From Desulfotignum sp. (GTDB lineage Bacteria > Desulfobacterota > Desulfobacteria > Desulfobacterales > Desulfobacteraceae), in the NCBI GenBank assembly GCA_021737695.1, contig JAIPDL010000008.1, positions 1-64,000 of the forward strand: a stretch of DNA of 64,000 nt, in the 5' to 3' direction. The translations under genes were made by a program, and so were the position numbers. The notes below the pieces were generated by a model, which was not told the DNA's origin, made no database searches, and worked only from the letters and a program-made list of their open reading frames with translations. The first letter of the stretch is position 1, and every line of letters begins with the position of its first letter. Shown here in pieces: positions 9,741 to 19,120 of the stretch.

Positions 9741-11532
9741 CCTCCGAGTATCTGCCATCATCCAGGCCCGCATGGGTTCCACCCGCCTTCCCGGAAAGGT
9801 GCTGATGCCCCTGGCCGGCAGGCCTGTGTTGTGGCACATCACTTATCGTCTGAAAAAATGCCGCACCATCGATGATATTGTCGTGGCAACGTCTGACCTG
9901 AAAGAAGATGACAAGCTGGCGGCATGGTGTTCGAAAAATGATATTCCGGTTTTCCGGGGATCTGAGGAAAACGTGCTTCAACGGTTTGCCCTGGCAATCA
10001 GGTCTTTGGACCCGGAATTTATTATCCGGATTTGCGGGGATTCTCCCATGGTCGATCCCCAGGTGATCGATCAGCTGGTGACACATCTTGTCAAAACTGG
10101 CGCAGATCATTGCATAGGGGACAAAAAGACCCCAACCATTCATGAAGGATTTTCCCCGTTTTCAAGACAGGCTTTTGAACGCCTGCTTGCTGAGGCACCC
10201 GATGATCCGGTAGCCATCGAGCATGTTACCGCCTATTTTGGTCAACATCCTGAAAATTTTGAAACTACAACCATTCCCATGCCCCGGGAACATTGGTTTT
10301 CCGGAGCCCGCATGTCCATTGACACGCCGGCGGACCTGCATTTTATGAATGAGATCTATGCCCGCCTCGATGTCCCTGCAGGGGAAGCGGATATGGCTGA
10401 TGTTGTCCGGCTGCTCAAAGACAATCCAGATTTACTGTCGATCAACAATCATGTCCACCAGAAAGCCGCCACAGATAAAACTTTCAAAGCCGTCATCCGC
10501 TGTGATGGGGATGAGCAGATCGGGCTGGGCCACGTGGTTCGCTGTCTGGCCCTGGCGGAAGAGCTGCGGGACAGCCAGAGTGTGGGGGTCAGCTTTGCCA
10601 TGGTTTCCGGCAAGCCGGGCATGGACCTGGTCCGGAATGCCGGATTTCCTGTCATTCCTTTGACAGATCAGACCAATGAGGACGTCTGGCTGGGCAAGTT
10701 GATCCGGACCCGGAAACCAAACGCCCTGATTCTGGATGTTCGTTCCAGTCTTTCCCCGGCCCTTGTCAGGCAATGGCGGGAAAACGGCTTGCTCATCGCC
10801 ACCATTGACGATCCCAGTGATCGCCGCCTGGAAGCGGATCTGGCATTTTATCCGCCTGTGCCGCAAGTGAAGGAAATGGACTGGTCAGGCTTCACCGGTC
10901 AGCTTTTTGTGGGATGGGAATGGGTATTGCTTCGAAACCAGTTTGCCCGCTCCCCTGAGTTTCATGGCCGTGTTTCATCTTCCGGTCGTTCACTTTCCCA
11001 CCCCCCCGAACTGCTCATAACAATGGGCGGCAGCGATCCGGCCGGATTGACACTCAAAGCAATCCGTGCACTGAATCGGGTTAAATCTTCATTTCACGCA
11101 ACAGTTATCCTGGGTTCCGGATTTACCCATGATGATGAACTTTTACGTCTGCTTGAAAAAGTGACTTTTCCATATAAGATCCTGCGTAATGTGGAAGATA
11201 TGGCCGAGGTCATGAAAAAATCGGATCTGGCCTTGTCCTCTTTTGGCGGAACAGCTTATGAACTGGCTGCATGCGGTGTGCCCGGTATTTTTTTTGCTTT
11301 AACTGACGACCATGCCCGGTCCGCCGGTCTTTTTGAAAAACAAGGGATAGGCATCAACCTGGGAGTGCATGACAGCGTCTTTGATCAGGACGTTGTTCGT
11401 GCAGTTGAAAGCCTTATCCAGAATTTAACGAGCCATGACAGCTTGGTTAAAAACTGTTTGAAAAAGATGGACGGACAGGGTGCCAAACGCATGGCAAACA
11501 AAATTTACCAGAATGTGGCAATTCTATCATGA
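9733..11532 (+). CDS. Fusion: SpsF-type CMP-sugar cytidylyltransferase and PseG UDP-sugar hydrolase
   Basis: Two pathway enzymes are joined in a 599-residue protein. Residues 1 to about 245 are a nucleotidyltransferase of the SpsF/PseF type (AIIQARMGSTRLPGKVL, then VVATSD and RICGDSP). Residues about 250-599 match PseG, a glycosyltransferase-fold hydrolase that removes UDP from the 2,4-diamino sugar. The motif is RCDGDEQIGLGHVVRCLALA, with LLITMGGSDP and LALSSFGGTAYELAACGVP further on. In the pathway PseG acts before and PseF after the synthase, so the fusion links two non-consecutive steps. It overlaps the synthase gene by eight bases and the next gene by four. Confidence 0.9.
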   Translation: MDSLRVSAIIQARMGSTRLPGKVLMPLAGRPVLWHITYRLKKCRTIDDIVVATSDLKEDDKLAAWCSKNDIPVFRGSEENVLQRFALAIRSLDPEFIIRICGDSPMVDPQVIDQLVTHLVKTGADHCIGDKKTPTIHEGFSPFSRQAFERLLAEAPDDPVAIEHVTAYFGQHPENFETTTIPMPREHWFSGARMSIDTPADLHFMNEIYARLDVPAGEADMADVVRLLKDNPDLLSINNHVHQKAATDKTFKAVIRCDGDEQIGLGHVVRCLALAEELRDSQSVGVSFAMVSGKPGMDLVRNAGFPVIPLTDQTNEDVWLGKLIRTRKPNALILDVRSSLSPALVRQWRENGLLIATIDDPSDRRLEADLAFYPPVPQVKEMDWSGFTGQLFVGWEWVLLRNQFARSPEFHGRVSSSGRSLSHPPELLITMGGSDPAGLTLKAIRALNRVKSSFHATVILGSGFTHDDELLRLLEKVTFPYKILRNVEDMAEVMKKSDLALSSFGGTAYELAACGVPGIFFALTDDHARSAGLFEKQGIGINLGVHDSVFDQDVVRAVESLIQNLTSHDSLVKNCLKKMDGQGAKRMANKIYQNVAILS

Positions 11533-12455
11533 CAAAATCGAAAAAAAGAACATGGCACCAGCATCAGGGGTTAATTTTAGAAACCAAAAACGGGTTTGAT
11601 GTTATAGATTGCAGTCTTTGCGGATTCAAGCATATTGTCCCTATCCCTACCCCGGAAGAACTTGAGAAAACCTATAAACACGAGTACTATACCCGTGAAA
11701 AGCCGTTGTATCTGGAAAGATACCGGGAAGACCTTGACTGGTGGAACATGGTTTATGATGAGCGCTATGAAATATTGGAAAAACATCTTTCGCCCACCCG
11801 TCGACGGATTCTGGATATCGGTTCCGGTCCCGGCTTTTTTCTCCTGCGTGGAAAGGAACGCGGGTGGATCACCAAAGGAATTGAACCTTCAAATCAGGCG
11901 GTGTTGCATAGCCAGGAACTCGGGCTGGAAATAGCCAACGATTTCTTTTCAAAAGAGACAGCAAAAAAGCTTGGCCGTTTCGATGCGATTAATATGTCGT
12001 TGGTGCTTGAGCATTTGCCTGATCCGGTTCATTTTTTGAGGATTGCATATGAATCGCTTGATGAGGGGGGAGTCTTATCCTCATCTGTTCCCAATGATTT
12101 CAACCCATTTCAAAACGTTCTTCGTGACACCCTTGAATATGAGCCTTGGTGGGTAGCTCCACCGCATCATATAAATTATTTTGATTTCTCATCATTGCGA
12201 AAATTGTTAGAGCGTTGTGGTTTTGAAATTGTTCATCAGGAAGCATCTTTTCCTATGGATATGTTTTTGTTGATGGGGGAAAATTATGTTGGAAATGATG
12301 CATTAGGAAGGGAATGTCATGAAAAGCGCAAACGATTTGAAATGAATTTTATAAAAGCTGAATTCAGAGAGCTTAAACAAGCTTTGTACAAGAATTTATC
12401 CAATCTCGGTTTGGGGCGAGAGGCAATATTTTTTGCAAAAAAGAAATTTTATTAG
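11529..12455 (+). CDS. Class I SAM-dependent methyltransferase
   Basis: This 308-residue protein has a small Cys-containing N-terminus (VIDCSLCGFKH) typical of the Methyltransf_23 group in sugar clusters. SAM motif I is ILDIGSGPGFFLL near residues 93-105. Motif II/III is INMSLVLEHLPDPVHFL. It starts with ATGA overlapping the fusion gene. The likely role is to methylate a sugar precursor or the finished flagellar glycan. The substrate cannot be read from the sequence. From about 12050 onward the base composition becomes AT-rich. Confidence 0.8.
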   Translation: MTKSKKRTWHQHQGLILETKNGFDVIDCSLCGFKHIVPIPTPEELEKTYKHEYYTREKPLYLERYREDLDWWNMVYDERYEILEKHLSPTRRRILDIGSGPGFFLLRGKERGWITKGIEPSNQAVLHSQELGLEIANDFFSKETAKKLGRFDAINMSLVLEHLPDPVHFLRIAYESLDEGGVLSSSVPNDFNPFQNVLRDTLEYEPWWVAPPHHINYFDFSSLRKLLERCGFEIVHQEASFPMDMFLLMGENYVGNDALGRECHEKRKRFEMNFIKAEFRELKQALYKNLSNLGLGREAIFFAKKKFY

Positions 12456-12497
12456 TGATTCCAAGATGCTTTTATTGTGAAATTAATAGGTGATAAT

Positions 12498-13535
12498 ATG
12501 AAAGATTTTGATTTTTTAACAACAGACTATTTCAAAAAAATGCAGGCATTCACTCCTGATAACCGCGAGGAATTTCACCAACACTTGCAAAGAATATACA
12601 ATTTAAAACTAAAGACACCCTTTCCTTTAGTTGTACACATTGAACCTACTAATGTTTGTAATCATAAATGTAGGATGTGCTGTCATCCAGATATGAAAAG
12701 AAAACCAGAACATATTAGCGAAGAGCTTGTTAAAAAAGCAATTATTGAATGTGCGCATCAAAAAACTTGGTTTTTACATTTCTTTTTTTTTGGAGAACCA
12801 TTCTTGAATAAAAAATTGTTATATTACATCTCTCAAGCAAAAAGAGAAGGAATAAGGAATATCGGAGTTACTTCAAATTTTGTCCCACTGTCAAAAGAGG
12901 AAATTAAAAATTTAGCGAATAGTGGAATAGATTCGGTACAAATATCTTTTCATGGTATTGATCGAAAAAAATATCATGAAATACATGGCGTTGATGATTA
13001 TTTTAAAGCAAAAGAAAATATTGAGTATTTTCTTTCATGTTTAAAAAATATTAGTAATAAAAAACCTTGGGTTGGTATTACTTACGTTCACACGGATGAG
13101 TCAAGTGAAGAGATTAATAAATTTCAAAAGTATTGGATAAAAAAAGTCAATACAGTTCATGTCAGTCCGCAGTTCGAGTATCGCAATGGAAAAGACCAAA
13201 TGACGTCTAGATCAATATATGGTAAATTTAGCACTGCAAATTCAAAAGAAATTCTCAGTAGGAATACTCAAAAACGTATTGCTTGTCGACAACTTTGGAC
13301 ACGGCTTATAATACTTTCAAATGGGGAGATTGTGCCTTGTAGTCAAAATATTGATGGAGATCTTTCTCTTGGTAATTTACAAAATATCTCAATTTCTCGA
13401 GCATGGACTGGTCAAAAGATGGCAAAACTAAGAATGGAACATATCAGCAACCATTTCACTATTAATCATCCTTGCAAATACTGTACAGACTGGGATTGGA
13501 GTGGTCGTGTACAAAATCGGCCAAAATCAAAATAG
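12498..13535 (+). CDS. Radical SAM protein with SPASM-like C-terminus
   Basis: The 4Fe-4S cluster site is CNHKCRMC (residues 54, 58 and 61), followed by FFFFGEPFLN as the GGE-like SAM motif. A C-terminal Cys-rich part (ACRQLWTRLIILSNGEIVPC and CKYCTDW) looks like a SPASM auxiliary cluster region. The ATG at 12498 has AGGTGA just upstream and gives 345 residues. A GTG at 12477 is less likely. The gene is strongly AT-rich compared with the flagellar genes around the cluster, which suggests recent transfer. Radical SAM/SPASM enzymes often dehydrogenate, epimerise or rearrange sugars or peptides, but the reaction here is unknown. Confidence 0.82.
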   Translation: MKDFDFLTTDYFKKMQAFTPDNREEFHQHLQRIYNLKLKTPFPLVVHIEPTNVCNHKCRMCCHPDMKRKPEHISEELVKKAIIECAHQKTWFLHFFFFGEPFLNKKLLYYISQAKREGIRNIGVTSNFVPLSKEEIKNLANSGIDSVQISFHGIDRKKYHEIHGVDDYFKAKENIEYFLSCLKNISNKKPWVGITYVHTDESSEEINKFQKYWIKKVNTVHVSPQFEYRNGKDQMTSRSIYGKFSTANSKEILSRNTQKRIACRQLWTRLIILSNGEIVPCSQNIDGDLSLGNLQNISISRAWTGQKMAKLRMEHISNHFTINHPCKYCTDWDWSGRVQNRPKSK

Positions 13536-13622
13536 CCTAATTAAATTACGCATGTTTTGGGGTCAAGTATCTGCCAGTGTGCAATAATTATATAACAAAA
13601 ATGAACATATTTTTAATAAATT

Positions 13623-14855
13623 ATGAATATTTCAAATTGTGGAACAATCATTTTAAGTAATTGTCCGGTTTGCCAAAATACATCTGAAAATTCTTATACT
13701 GTTATTGTTGATAGTATCGAATATAAGGACACGGAACTTGATTATTCTGTTGACATTTGTTTGGCTTGTGGATGCATGTACGCAAAGCAACGCACAGAAT
13801 GCAAAGAATTGTACACACCCAAAATGGATGTCGAAAAAGAAAACGTCCATCAGATAAATGAGGTCTACTCTCCAAAAAAAATCTGGAACTATCAGAATAA
13901 AAAACTTCAGGCTACAGAATTGCTGGCTATTGTTAAGAAAGATGAAGTAAAATATTTGGAAATTGGATCCTCTGACGGGTCCTTTTTTTATGTGTTAAAT
14001 AAACTGTCGGAAATAAACAATATTTCCATAAAGGGCACTTTGGTTGAAAGCTCAGGAGCCTCTGAAAAATGCAAAAACATATTTGACTGTAGGGTTGTAA
14101 CAGAGTCCATACTATCTGTGAAAGACATAGAGACGAAACACTATGATATTGCAGTACTTTCACATTGTTTGGAACATTTTGATAACCCAGGAACCGTTTT
14201 GTCTATAGTACACAAAGCATTGGCTGATGACGGGATACTATTCATTGAAGTGCCGGACGGCATGAAGGTCGATAGAGGGATTACCTCTCCTTTAAGTTAT
14301 TTCCATATTGTTAACTATAATCTACTGACATTGGGAGAGTTGGTCCGTCGTTGTCATTTCGAAATCCTTGATGTAATAGAACGGGATAACTACCCAGGAT
14401 TAAGGTTGATTGCTCGAAAAAAAGCCAAGGGAAAATTCCATACTGAAAACAGAGGGACACTCTCAATGTCCCTCTTGTGGACTAAAAGTGCTGTACGATG
14501 CTGGAAGCACCACAAAGAAACTGCATTAAAAAAAGTACACCATATACTCCAGAAGCTAACTCATGACAGTAGACTACTGATTTACGGGGTGGGTGGACAT
14601 ACAAAAAAAATGCTTGATCAATTCCCCGGGCTTATGAATGCAGCCAATTGTGATTTTACCGACAGCAATCCTCCCAGAATGTATAAAGGCAGATTAAGCA
14701 AAGATAGCCGGCATCTAATATTTGAATCATATGATTATGTGATCATCGCAACATATGCCGGCCAAGAGACTGTTTACCAAAAATTAGTCCGTATGGGTTG
14801 CCCGGAAACAAAAATCATAAAATTATATGAAACCATCAATTCATATGCAAACTGA
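13623..14855 (+). CDS. Methyltransferase with N-terminal zinc-binding and C-terminal Methyltransf_14-like domains
   Basis: The order of parts is a zinc-binding N-terminus (CPVC at 14-17 and CLACGC near 52), a SAM-binding core (YLEIGSSDGSFF near residue 113, LSHCLEHFDNPG) and a C-terminal Rossmann-like part (LLIYGVGGHTKKM, YVIIATYAG). This is the layout of deoxysugar C-methyltransferases such as the TylC3 family. It has 410 residues, the usual length. It lies in the AT-rich segment, 87 bases after the radical SAM gene. It could be a C-methyltransferase for a keto-sugar. Substrate unknown. Confidence 0.8.
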   Translation: MNISNCGTIILSNCPVCQNTSENSYTVIVDSIEYKDTELDYSVDICLACGCMYAKQRTECKELYTPKMDVEKENVHQINEVYSPKKIWNYQNKKLQATELLAIVKKDEVKYLEIGSSDGSFFYVLNKLSEINNISIKGTLVESSGASEKCKNIFDCRVVTESILSVKDIETKHYDIAVLSHCLEHFDNPGTVLSIVHKALADDGILFIEVPDGMKVDRGITSPLSYFHIVNYNLLTLGELVRRCHFEILDVIERDNYPGLRLIARKKAKGKFHTENRGTLSMSLLWTKSAVRCWKHHKETALKKVHHILQKLTHDSRLLIYGVGGHTKKMLDQFPGLMNAANCDFTDSNPPRMYKGRLSKDSRHLIFESYDYVIIATYAGQETVYQKLVRMGCPETKIIKLYETINSYAN

Positions 14856-14870
14856 GGATATAATAAGACA

Positions 14871-16260
14871 ATGAAATTTTTATTATGGAAACCCGGTATG
14901 GATGAAGGTACAATAAATGATTTACCTCATACTGGTTTAGGAATACTTGCAAGTGAATTAAAGGAATATGGAGAACAGATCGTTTTTATTGACAACCATT
15001 TTGCCCCGGTGCCGGACGAAGATGTTTCAGATTATATTTCTACGTTACAACCGGATACAATTTGTCTATCACTCGTCTCATCCGAATGGTTGCTTGAGCG
15101 GACTCAGAATTTGATCAATGAAGCGCACTCAAAAGGAATTGAGGTCTGGGTCGGTGGGCCTCATGCATATGGATATGGTGACTTGCTTGTCAATGATGAG
15201 CGTATAACCAAAATTGTCATAGGAGAGATTGACGGACAAATAGATTAGGTCCTTTCATCCCGGGAGAAAATCATTCGGCTGAGCAAACCAGCAAATTTTA
15301 AATCCCCGGACTTTACCGAAATGTACCATGCTGAAAAAATAAAAAATTACCCTGTTTTTGTATCCCGGGGGGTGCAACTATAATTGTTCTTTTTGTTTTT
15401 CCACTAAAACCCACGGCAATAGATGGAGAAAACGACCTGTTGATGATGCTTTTTGGAATGAAATGAGCCGAATCAAACAATTGTTTCCAAATGTTCACAC
15501 CATTTCCATAATTGATGATGCATTTACAACCAATTTGAAACATGCCAAAACATTTTTGAAAAAATATATTGAAGACCAATATCCCTTTAAAGTAACAATA
15601 TTTAATGTAAGAGCTGATCATATTGATCAGGAGCTATTATTATTATTCCAGGCTGTCAAATTAGAAACGCTGGCTATTGGAATAGAATCAGGAGATGAAA
15701 GCGTATTCAAATTAGTGAACAAAGGTGAAAAACTTACAAAAATTAAAGAAACAATCTTGCACCTCCAAGAGGTTGGCTTCACACCATGGCTTAATATGGT
15801 GATTGGCCTTCCAGGGGATTCTCTCCAATGCCACGCCAGGTCAATGGATTGGGTGACCGACATTCCCGGGAAAAAAATTGTTCAATGGCTTCATTACGCT
15901 CCATTCAGAAATACCTGGGCGTATGAATACTTTGTTAAAGAAGGCTCTATCCATGATGGGTTCATCCCTCCCTTAATGTCCGGTAGATATGATAAACTTC
16001 CTGAAGAAGGACATTTCAATGCTCGTGCATTTTCAAAAAAAGAAAAACTTCTTGCACAATTGGAAGCATACCTAAGAACCCTTGCGCCGATTCTTATCCT
16101 GAATGAAGCTAAAGTTAAACAATTGTGTGAAGAAAATAATCTTATGGCATTATATGATGAGTGGAAAAAAAAGGCCCCTATTGAGGATTTTTTTAAAAAA
16201 AAAATACCCGCAAAGATAGAAAAAGGTCAAATTTCAGATTGGGCGCTCATCAAAAATTAA
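14871..16260 (+). pseudogene. B12-binding radical SAM protein, broken by a stop and a frameshift
   Basis: The first frame gives a B12-binding-like domain (MKFLLWKPGMDEG, then GLGILASELKEYG, VWVGGPHAYGYGD). It ends at a TAG at 15246. The same frame then continues sensibly (SSREKIIRLSKPANF to NYPVFVSRG). At 15367-15372 six G put the reading out by one base. Removing one G restores VSRGCNYNCSFCFSTKTHG with the radical SAM CxxxCxxC site, and the new frame runs to 16260. The full protein would be about 463 residues. Two separate lesions argue for a real pseudogene. The TAG is consistent with a Gln codon (CAG) mutated by one base. The gene is in the AT-rich segment and probably once modified a sugar. 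Confidence 0.8.
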
Positions 16261-16545
16261 GTACTCCTCACATGTACTCACAAACAAAAGTAAAAATACT
16301 CATAGGAATTGCTTAACCTATGTTCGACAAACTTGGAATTATTTTTTCAGCATTTTGGCAAATTATGAGGATGTTTAATTCTGGCACCATAAAAGCCGGA
16401 TTCAGGCCACAGATGCGAAAATCGGCTGTGGATATCCTGGCAGGCACAATAAATCATGAAATAATCAAGCAGTTTGCACGATTATTTCATATAAAATATT
16501 ATATAGTCAATTTCAATTCGTTCTGAAAAATTGGAGAATTTTTAT
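16261..16545. other. AT-rich gap before the transketolase genes
   Basis: No recognisable gene is seen. A 68-codon open frame at 16320-16526 has no ribosome site, no family resemblance and odd composition, so it is not called. The gap may hold a promoter for the downstream transketolase block, but no consensus is clear. Confidence 0.5.
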
Positions 16546-17379
16546 ATGAACAGAAACAAAATATCGCAACTATCTGATCAGGCGGACAGTTTACGCCGGC
16601 ACATTATTACAATGAATTGTTATGCAGGTTCAGGGCATCCCGGTGGTGCGTTGTCAGCGGTTGAAATCATAGTATATCTCTTCAGTGAAGTCTTACGCAT
16701 CAATTCAGGCAATCCTCATGACCCGAATCGTGATAGATTCATACTATCCAAAGGCCACGCCTGCCTTGTTCTATACGCGGCCTTGGCTGACAAAGGATTT
16801 TTTAGTCCTGAAGAGTTTAAAAAATTGCGTCATGTGGGGGGGATGCTTCAAGGCCATCCCGATAGGCTGAAAACCCCCGGCGTTGAATTCAACTCCGGTT
16901 CTCTTGGCCAGGGATTTTCGTTTGCCCTTGGATGCGCCCTTGGTGCCAAGCTGACAAAATGCGAAAATGATGTATATGTCCTGTTAGGCGACGGGGAAAT
17001 GAACGAGGGACAGATTTGGGAAGGATTGATGTTTGGGGCCTTTCATCACTTAGATAATCTGGTCGCTATTGTTGATTACAACAAACTGCAAAGCGATGAT
17101 TACAGCCGCAATGTTACAGGTTTAGAGCCTTTGTATGACAAACTGGTTGCTTTTGGCTGGCATGTCCAGGAAATTGATGGGCATGATTTCCTGCAAATCG
17201 GCAATGCCTTTGATCTTGCTAAAAAGAAAAAAAAGCAACCTTCAATCATCCTGGCTCATACTGTCAAAGGTAAGGGAATATCCTTTATGGAAAACGTACC
17301 CAAGTGGCATGGCAGCTTATGCCCGACTGGCAAGGAACAGGAAAAGGCTTTCATAGAATGTGGTTTGGAGAACAGATAA
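16546..17379 (+). CDS. Transketolase-like protein, N-terminal (TPP-binding) subunit
   Basis: This 277-residue protein is the thiamine diphosphate-binding half of a split transketolase. The TPP motif is LLGDGEMNEGQIWEG with VAIVDYNKLQ downstream. YAGSGHPGGALS and SKGHACLVLYA are also typical. GGAG lies nine bases before the ATG at 16546. The pyrimidine half follows one base after the stop. Split transketolases in surface-sugar clusters are expected to move a two-carbon unit between sugars rather than serve central metabolism. The donor and acceptor here are unknown. Confidence 0.88.
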   Translation: MNRNKISQLSDQADSLRRHIITMNCYAGSGHPGGALSAVEIIVYLFSEVLRINSGNPHDPNRDRFILSKGHACLVLYAALADKGFFSPEEFKKLRHVGGMLQGHPDRLKTPGVEFNSGSLGQGFSFALGCALGAKLTKCENDVYVLLGDGEMNEGQIWEGLMFGAFHHLDNLVAIVDYNKLQSDDYSRNVTGLEPLYDKLVAFGWHVQEIDGHDFLQIGNAFDLAKKKKKQPSIILAHTVKGKGISFMENVPKWHGSLCPTGKEQEKAFIECGLENR

Positions 17380-17380
17380 G

Positions 17381-18322
17381 ATGAAAAATATGCGAGATGC
17401 ATTTGGAGAATGTTTGGTTGAATTGGCCACTCTGAGGGAGGATTTTGTCGTACTGGATGCTGATGTGGCCGGAGGCACAGGCACCCATGTTTTCAGGGAA
17501 GCCTACCCCGATCGTTTTATACAGTGCGGTATTGCCGAACAAAATATGATGTCCGTTGCTGCAGGGATTTCTACAACCGGATTAATACCAGTGGTAACGT
17601 GCTATGCGGTTTTTGCTGCCATGCGGGCACTCGATCAAGCCCGAAATTCAATAGCTTATCCGCACTTTAATGTAAAGGTGGTTGTCAGTCACCTGGGTCT
17701 GGATGTGGGGCCGGACGGACCGACCCATCAATGTATAGAGGACTTGGCCATAATGCGCAGCATACCCAATTTTACAGTGATTTCTCCTGCCGATCCGGTT
17801 GAGTTACATGCCGCTTTTCAGGCCATCCTTGACCATGAAGGGCCGGTGTATTTCCGGACAGGCCGCAGTCCTTTGCCGCAGATTTTTGAATCTGGAGATA
17901 TACGTTTTGAGATTGGCAAGGGACAGGTGCTTCGTAACGGGACAGATGTCACGATTATAGCCGTTGGCGTAATGGTCCACAGGGCACTGAACGCTGCGGA
18001 ATTGCTCGCTGAAGAAGGCATTTCCTGCCGGGTTGTGAATATGTCCACAATAAAACCGATAGACGCCGGTTTGATTGAAGAAAGCGCCCGTGAAACAGGG
18101 TGCATTGTGACAGCGGAAGACCATAACATCATAGGTGGTCTGGGCGGCGCCGTGGCCGAAGTTCTGGCAGAAACCTATCCGGTTCGGCTTATCCGTTTAG
18201 GCGTAAGGGACGTATTTGCCGAGTCGGGCGACCCGGAAGAACTCGCCGCCGCCTATGGCTTAATGCCTACTGATATTTATAATGGGGTAAGAAATCTATT
18301 GAGTCGTGAACAATCCAGATAA
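17381..18322 (+). CDS. Transketolase-like protein, C-terminal subunit
   Basis: This is the pyrimidine-binding and C-terminal half of the split transketolase, 313 residues. It carries the catalytic Glu in CGIAEQNMMSVAAG and the typical segments ATCYAVFAAMRALDQ-like (CYAVFAAMRALDQ), HLGLDVGPDGPTHQ and YFRTGRSPLP. The last 120 residues form the transketolase C domain (VRLIRLGVRDVFAESGDPEEL). The ATG at 17381 follows the stop of the partner by one base, so the two subunits are coupled. An upstream GTG at 17360 is less likely. Confidence 0.88.
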   Translation: MKNMRDAFGECLVELATLREDFVVLDADVAGGTGTHVFREAYPDRFIQCGIAEQNMMSVAAGISTTGLIPVVTCYAVFAAMRALDQARNSIAYPHFNVKVVVSHLGLDVGPDGPTHQCIEDLAIMRSIPNFTVISPADPVELHAAFQAILDHEGPVYFRTGRSPLPQIFESGDIRFEIGKGQVLRNGTDVTIIAVGVMVHRALNAAELLAEEGISCRVVNMSTIKPIDAGLIEESARETGCIVTAEDHNIIGGLGGAVAEVLAETYPVRLIRLGVRDVFAESGDPEELAAAYGLMPTDIYNGVRNLLSREQSR

Positions 18323-18367
18323 ATACTCATGACCAGTCTTTACAACAAAAAACACTAAGGAGATGTT

Positions 18368-19120
18368 GTGACGCTTTCATTGAAAGATAAGGTGGCTTTG
18401 GTTACCGGCGGAAGCCGTGGCATTGGGCGCGCCATCTCAGTTGCCCTGGCTTTAAACGGTGCAAAAATTTCGGTTGCCTATCAACAAAACCAGGATTTGG
18501 CTCTTGAAGTGATTTCATCGATAAAAAAAAATGGCGGCCAGGCATTGGCCTGCCAAATGGAAGTTACAGAGCGGGATTCTGTCCGTCAGGTTTTTTTGGA
18601 TACCGCCCGTCATTTTGGCGGAATAGATTTTCTCGTTAATAATGCCGGTATAAACAAACCAACTGATTTTGACCAGATTACAGAAGCGGATTGGGACCAG
18701 ATAATGTCGGTAAATCTAAAAGGCCCCTATATTTGTGCCCAGGAGGCAATTCCTTTTTTGCGACAGCGCGGGGGCGGTTCAATTGTAAATATCGGATCCG
18801 TCAGCGGACAATACGGAGGGCCACGAACCGCACATTATGCGGCAAGCAAGGCCGGTTTGATTTCTCTTGGACAGGTAATTGCACGATTTGGGGCAAAATA
18901 TAACATTAGATGTAATAATGTTTCAGCAGGACTTATTTCTTCTGACATGGCGGATGCGGGGATGCAGTCTGAGGCTGTTCGAAAAGCTGCTGAAGGTATT
19001 ATTCTCAAGCGGTTTGGAACAAAAGAAGAGGTGGCCCAGGCGGTGGTTTTTTTGTGTTCTGAAGCCAGTAGCTACATCACCGCGCAGACAATCAATGTTA
19101 ATGGAGGGTTGTATTTTTGA
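18368..19120 (+). CDS. Short-chain dehydrogenase/reductase
   Basis: The 250-residue protein is a classical SDR of the FabG type. It has the cofactor site TGGSRGIG at about 14-21, NNAG near residue 91, and the catalytic Ser, YAASK (Tyr-x3-Lys) and ending INVNGGLYF. The start is a GTG with AGGAG six bases upstream. The stop overlaps the start of the next gene. In this setting it probably reduces or oxidises the keto-sugar made by the transketolase, rather than acting in fatty acid synthesis. The substrate is an inference. Confidence 0.85.
   Translation: MTLSLKDKVALVTGGSRGIGRAISVALALNGAKISVAYQQNQDLALEVISSIKKNGGQALACQMEVTERDSVRQVFLDTARHFGGIDFLVNNAGINKPTDFDQITEADWDQIMSVNLKGPYICAQEAIPFLRQRGGGSIVNIGSVSGQYGGPRTAHYAASKAGLISLGQVIARFGAKYNIRCNNVSAGLISSDMADAGMQSEAVRKAAEGIILKRFGTKEEVAQAVVFLCSEASSYITAQTINVNGGLYF

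Noticed and set aside
15358-16260. Radical SAM protein as a separate gene starting at TTG 15358
   Set aside because: The preceding frame continues the same protein up to the six-G run, so it is the second half of a broken gene, not a gene with its own start.
16320-16526. 68-codon open frame before the transketolase genes
   Set aside because: It has no ribosome site, no similarity to a known family and no overlap with its neighbours.
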